Shown: positions 48,193 through 64,000 of the stretch, piece after piece
Layout: each line of letters starts with the position of its first letter
Position numbering within the stretch: position 1 is the stretch's first letter
Assembly: GCF_032062135.1 (NCBI RefSeq)
Contig: NC_092862.1
Coordinates: 46,255,365 to 46,319,364 of the forward strand
Reading direction: 5' to 3'
Source: Pyxicephalus adspersus
Lineage: Eukaryota; Chordata; Amphibia; Anura; Pyxicephalidae
Length of the DNA: 64,000 nucleotides
Program-made: the position numbers and the translations under genes
Notes under the pieces: model-generated
The model's database searches: none
What the model was told of the DNA's origin: nothing
What the model saw: the letters and a program-made list of their open reading frames with translations, nothing else

Positions 48193-49360
48193 GGACTGCA
48201 ACTTTGTGCAAGAGGGCGGATTTGTGTCAGACATAAGTAAACAAAGGCACCAGTATCTACAGGATAGTCATCTCTGAGATAATATCCTAGAAAATTCCAG
48301 ATCCAAACTGAATGTTGTTTTGTAAATAATAATTTGAATGTTCAACCAGAAAAAAATCTTTCTGCCATTTTTAATAAACCATATGCCCAAGTAGTGGACT
48401 TAGAAACATACAAAAAACAGAGTGGTCCAAAGAGGCGCATAGTTTGTGGATCAATTTACTTTTTATGCTTTTCTATTTGGGCTTGCTTTAAAAGGTTAGT
48501 TTTAACTCATAGTGTGGTTTAGAAGTTTCAAACAAAACGTGACCCTGAATAAGAGAGGGTCAGCATGACAGCCAAACAATGAACATTTAGAAAGGAAGAA
48601 CTGGCAAATGGCAGCCTCCATTTTCCTCTCGGGAAAATTGTATTTTTTATGTAGAGTTAAACTCTCCTTCCCTCACTGCTTTGTTGGTCCTTTTTCAGGT
48701 TTGGGATCTACAGCCATCTCAATTAGCCAGGCCAAAATGATGCAAGAGTATGCCATTATGACACATGCTACAAAAGATTATGAAAAGGCATGTAAGTTTG
48801 TTTTATTTCAGAAGAGTCAGATGTCCCTTCTGCAAATAGGAGCCTGCTCACAATTTGTATGGCTTTCAGATTTAGTTCGACTTTAACTACAATGAAATGC
48901 GTGCATTAAGTTGTGTATATTTACAGCTACTACACAGGTACCACATACAAGGTCAAATAGTCCTGAGACTGAATGGGTATATGGTAAATCTTCAATGTAC
49001 ATTCAAACAGTGCTTGGCCAACTTTCCCTTAATTCCTGCAGCAAAAAATGTTTTTTATGAATACTCTGGTATTGTTATAACATACTGTTGGATGATGCTG
49101 GAATTGTATTACATTATTCACCCCGACCAGTTATAGGAATCAAGGCACAGTTTTACAGGAAGGATATTGGTCCTCGGAGTACTTTATAACTATAGATATT
49201 TCTGTTAGGCTAGCAGATTCTCAAACCACAGAGTGCAATGACCAGGGGTTTGGTAATTGCAATCATACATAAAAACAAGCCAGCATACTCTTGTGCAAAG
49301 CCCATACACTGTCAAAGACAACTGTATTACATTAGTATTGAATAAAACACAATGCTGTGA
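48193..49360. other. Intergenic stretch, probably includes an old repeat
   Basis: Around 48600-48880 the sequence is of mixed composition and may be a repeat remnant, but I cannot assign it. The end of LPIN2 transcription is placed at about 49360 by the poly(A) signal described separately. Confidence 0.4.
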
Positions 49361-52300
49361 ATTGTATAAAATATTTGAACACTTTATTTGAATAGATTTG
49401 AATATCATACCTACCACAATAAAATGTGTTCACGCTCCCTATATATTTAAATGCTGAAAAGTACATTTATACCATCCATAGACCAGCACTCCAGTGCTAT
49501 AGAGAGGTAGGACATTTATGTAGAAAACAGAAATGCACAATGACTTCTAGTAGCAACACATGGAAGGAGTGGCTGACAACCATTTAGAGATACCTGCAGC
49601 CAGCACCATATCCTAATTAAGGGTAGTCAGGCAAAGTTGGCTTATAACCCTGTAACTATAAAATTCAGCTTTGGAAATTCCTACTATCTACATCCAGCAT
49701 TTGGCATTTTGGCTTACGTAGAAAAAAATAGGAAGTTACATGAGCTGTCAGCTTGATGGAGGACAACTTCAGCTTTTACAGCATTATAGATTGTACAGAT
49801 TAATATTGACAAATGCACCATCACAATTTTAATACTTTAAAGGTATGTAATTTGACATTTAAAGTGGTTTAGATATACACGTTCCTTTAGGTTGGGAAGG
49901 ATGAATTCAACAATTGTACCCAACAGTTTACAAAAAGACAAATGTGTGAAGAACATATGAAATCCTTTCCGATATGTGACCTGCTAAGGCTCAGTTCACA
50001 GCCATTTTTTTTAATATGCCTGAAGAGCTAGACAGGGATCAGCATTGCTGGTGTTTTAGTGACTTAAACCTGAAATCTGGCCTGCTTGTAAAATCACTAT
50101 TTTGGTAGCTCCTCCAATAGGCTTTTTAAAAATCTATGGGGCTTTAACAGAGAAACAAATGTTTTTTTATTCTTGTTCATACATGAATTTATTGCAGGAC
50201 TGCCCCCTTTCCGTTGTCAATATATACAATGTATAATCAGTGGTCCTGCACGGAACATGAGGTTGACAGGGACACAGCCACATAGTAGAAGCAAAAAAAT
50301 GATGGCAGCTAGGGGAGTGAGAAATGAGACAAGTATATTTCTCAGGTATTGCAACATAGACTTGGTAAGCAAGCATTGACTTGCTATAGAAGAAGGAGCC
50401 ACCGAAAGAGCATTTTTTTTTTTATAATTTGATCAGAGGTAAGATATTCTGCAGCTGAATGTGCAAACAGAAAGTTTACGCTGTCAGGTATCTGAAGTTA
50501 TTAGCTGTGCCTTTTTCTTTTACTCACAGGTTTCTTTAAAGACTGTGTGCACAGAAACTTAGTCACATCACTATGTATTTGGCAAGACACAGATTCTGAT
50601 CTGCCAAAAGTTACTTCTCTGTTGGTTCCAGTTTAACTTACACAGTTGGAGAGAACTTTATAAAATCTACTGTCTGTCATCAGATTCTTCCCAGAAAACT
50701 GCAATAAAATGGCATATACACAATTGTGGCAGAGTGATTAGGCCTTTTGGGTTTAGATAATATAGATATATATATTTTTAAACCTAGGCAAACTTGAAAT
50801 GAACTATTAAAGCACTGCTTTAACATTGAGAAATTAAAACAAAAATCAGCATGTTTTATATCACGTCACCGTTAAATAAAAAAAAAACCCAAAACATTAA
50901 AACATTGCACAAAATTCACAAAACATAATTGGGAACTTTATGAAAACATTTTTTAAGGAGAAAACTCCACTTTGACTTTAGTTGGAGTATGATTATGGTG
51001 CCTGGTGTGTAAACCTATTCTAACTTTTAATGAAACCGCAGTTTTTCATGCATGCTACCTCTTCTTCGAGGATGTCTGTTGGTCTTAATTATGGGTTAAG
51101 TCCAATTGGTAAAATGAGAAGTATCAAGAAGTGAAATATTGTGGTGAGTAACCACTATCTTTACCCACTCAGTTGTATAAATGGGTCTGTTTACTATAGA
51201 TCTGGTGAGGAGGTGCTGAGTAGTAGTAATGGGGCTAGAGGATTGGCTGAAGTGTGCAAATGGAGCCCAGCAAGAAGCAACTTGATTACTGGCAGGCAGG
51301 ACATGAGCAGCTTGACAAGGTATAAAATATTTTACACCTTGCTGATGCGATTAGAAAGCTTATATCTGTTAACAAAACAAAAAAGTCTCCAGCATCATCT
51401 GAGTGTAAGTTCATGGTGGAGAAGGCAGCTATGAGGTTGCAGTAAGGTTTAGTTCTTTAATTGGCTTAGTGTAAGGATTACTGATCCTGCCTGCTGCAAG
51501 CAGATTTGATGTTCCTACGACCAAGAGGTTAAAAAAAAAAAATTGGTTCCATAAAAGGAAAGCTCCCAAGCATATGACAGTCCTCTGGAAATAAAAAAGT
51601 GCAATATGTAGATGTGTTATACTGGCTCAATAGCACTGACTGCAAAAAACGGACTGAAATATAGATGGGAAGGTCATAGCAGCAACAACTTGAATGTCCA
51701 CAGATCTTCCCAACATCAATTATCCTTTTAATGGACCCATTTTCTCCAGCATGCCCCCAATATCTTACACTTGCCTGTACCACACCACATGTGCACAGTC
51801 AGCAGGCTGGGAGACTTCATGAGGTGTATATGTGGCTCCCAAAAAATAACGGAGCTAAAATACAGTTGTCCTTGGTGGTATGGGCAGTAAATACATTTAC
51901 AGACACATCTATACAGCATGAGTAAAAGGGTTTAAAATGACACACCAGGTAATTTAATCATCCTCCAAACAAAGAAATAATTGATACGTTCGGGCAGTTT
52001 ACTTCTTTGCCATACCGTGAATTAAAAAAAAAAAAAAAAAATGTAATTGCCCAAGTACATTTTACTTTTCCTACACACCTTACAGATCAGCCTTTATTAG
52101 TTCCCTCCTTCTTATGTTTTAGTGGCTTGAAATGCAAAAATACAAGCACAATAAATAATTGCACTAGATTTTCTTTTGACTTTCACTGCTGCTCAAAATA
52201 GGCAATTCTTCCAGTAAACAAGAAGACAAAAGTTAGACTCTGCTATGAATGTAAAGGTCTTTGTTGCTAGTGGGGGGCTCCAGCTTCTTGCCCTGCAATT

Positions 52301-52675
52301 AAAGCTGCACTCCAATAGCTCTGAAGAGGTACATGGCAAGAGGCACAAGATATACGAAAAAAATACACATTCTAAACCATGGGATGTTTGTTGAAAACAT
52401 AAAACTTGTCATTTCTTTTCCACAAAATTTGCTACAATGATTTAAGTTATTGTAGTAAAATAAAATCAATATTTATACATTTTCCCTGAATATATCAATA
52501 GTTTACAATATCTTTACTGGCTGCAAATTACAATCTGTAAAAACGAATGGGAAAAAGGCTCGGAAACAATGAACAGAAATGAAGGCTCCCAACACAGCAG
52601 TAATACTCCAGGTAATCAACCACTGACCACGTGATTACATGTCTGCCAATAGTCCCAAGACACTGATGGAGTGAT
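49360..52675 (-). other. LPIN2: LPIN2 3' UTR (inferred extent)
   Basis: Downstream of the LPIN2 stop on the minus strand there is no coding sequence. A minus-strand AATAAA at 49388-49383, in the context CAAATAAAGTG, would give a 3' UTR of about 3.3 kb, similar to the long 3' UTR of mammalian LPIN2. Earlier candidate signals lie at 52098-52093 and 50171-50166, so shorter forms are possible. The extent is inference. Confidence 0.45.

Positions 52676-64000
<11,325 letters not shown>

Overview
This is a vertebrate nuclear window, most likely from a frog. The evidence is intron-split genes with consensus GT/AG boundaries, an AT-rich background, and a repeat load dominated by Tc1, hAT-like and TTAA-type DNA elements, L2-like LINEs with (ATT)n tails, L1-like LINEs and BEL/Pao LTR elements, plus encoded proteins close to but not identical with mammalian orthologues. 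The species cannot be named from sequence alone. No bacterial, CRISPR or plasmid-like content is present.

Two protein-coding genes are visible, both cut by the window edges and pointing at each other. On the + strand, about 1.5-20.5 kb, lie the last seven coding exons of EMILIN2, an extracellular-matrix glycoprotein: the end of the EMI domain, one 1.88-kb exon for the whole coiled-coil region, a proline-rich exon, two mini-exons and the split C1q domain. On the - strand, about 62.3-52.7 kb, lie the last six coding exons of a lipin, assigned to LPIN2, covering the catalytic C-LIP domain with its DIDGT phosphatase motif. All splice phases join without a break (2974 nt for EMILIN2, 753 nt for LPIN2). 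Adjacent EMILIN2 and LPIN2 is the arrangement known in mammals (human 18p11.31), so this is conserved synteny.

The roughly 28 kb between the genes (about 21-49.4 kb) has no supported host gene. It is a graveyard of mobile DNA: an L2-like 3' end (24 kb), a long-armed palindromic element (25.6-26.4 kb), a TIR element (26.7 kb), a 1.7-kb hAT-like non-autonomous element with an exact 8-bp target duplication and a second element nested inside it (28.7-30.4 kb), a chimeric L2 copy (33 kb), a very young internally deleted BEL/Pao element with near-identical LTRs and a 5-bp target duplication (36.4-39.1 kb), a hAT-like MITE (39.5 kb), a full-length inactivated Tc1 transposon (40.7-42.2 kb), a TTAA-bounded element with strong hairpins (43.7-44.1 kb) and further LINE tails. 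EMILIN2 intron 4 of the visible set carries a 5'-truncated L1-like insertion with a 16-bp target duplication. A 1.5-kb L2-like LINE sits in a LPIN2 intron.

No wholly new biological system was found. The most interesting leads are the structured non-autonomous transposons, the young BEL/Pao deletion derivative, an 87-bp repeat shared between a chimeric LINE and a LPIN2 intron, and the phase-symmetric mini-exons joining the EMILIN2 proline-rich and C1q regions.
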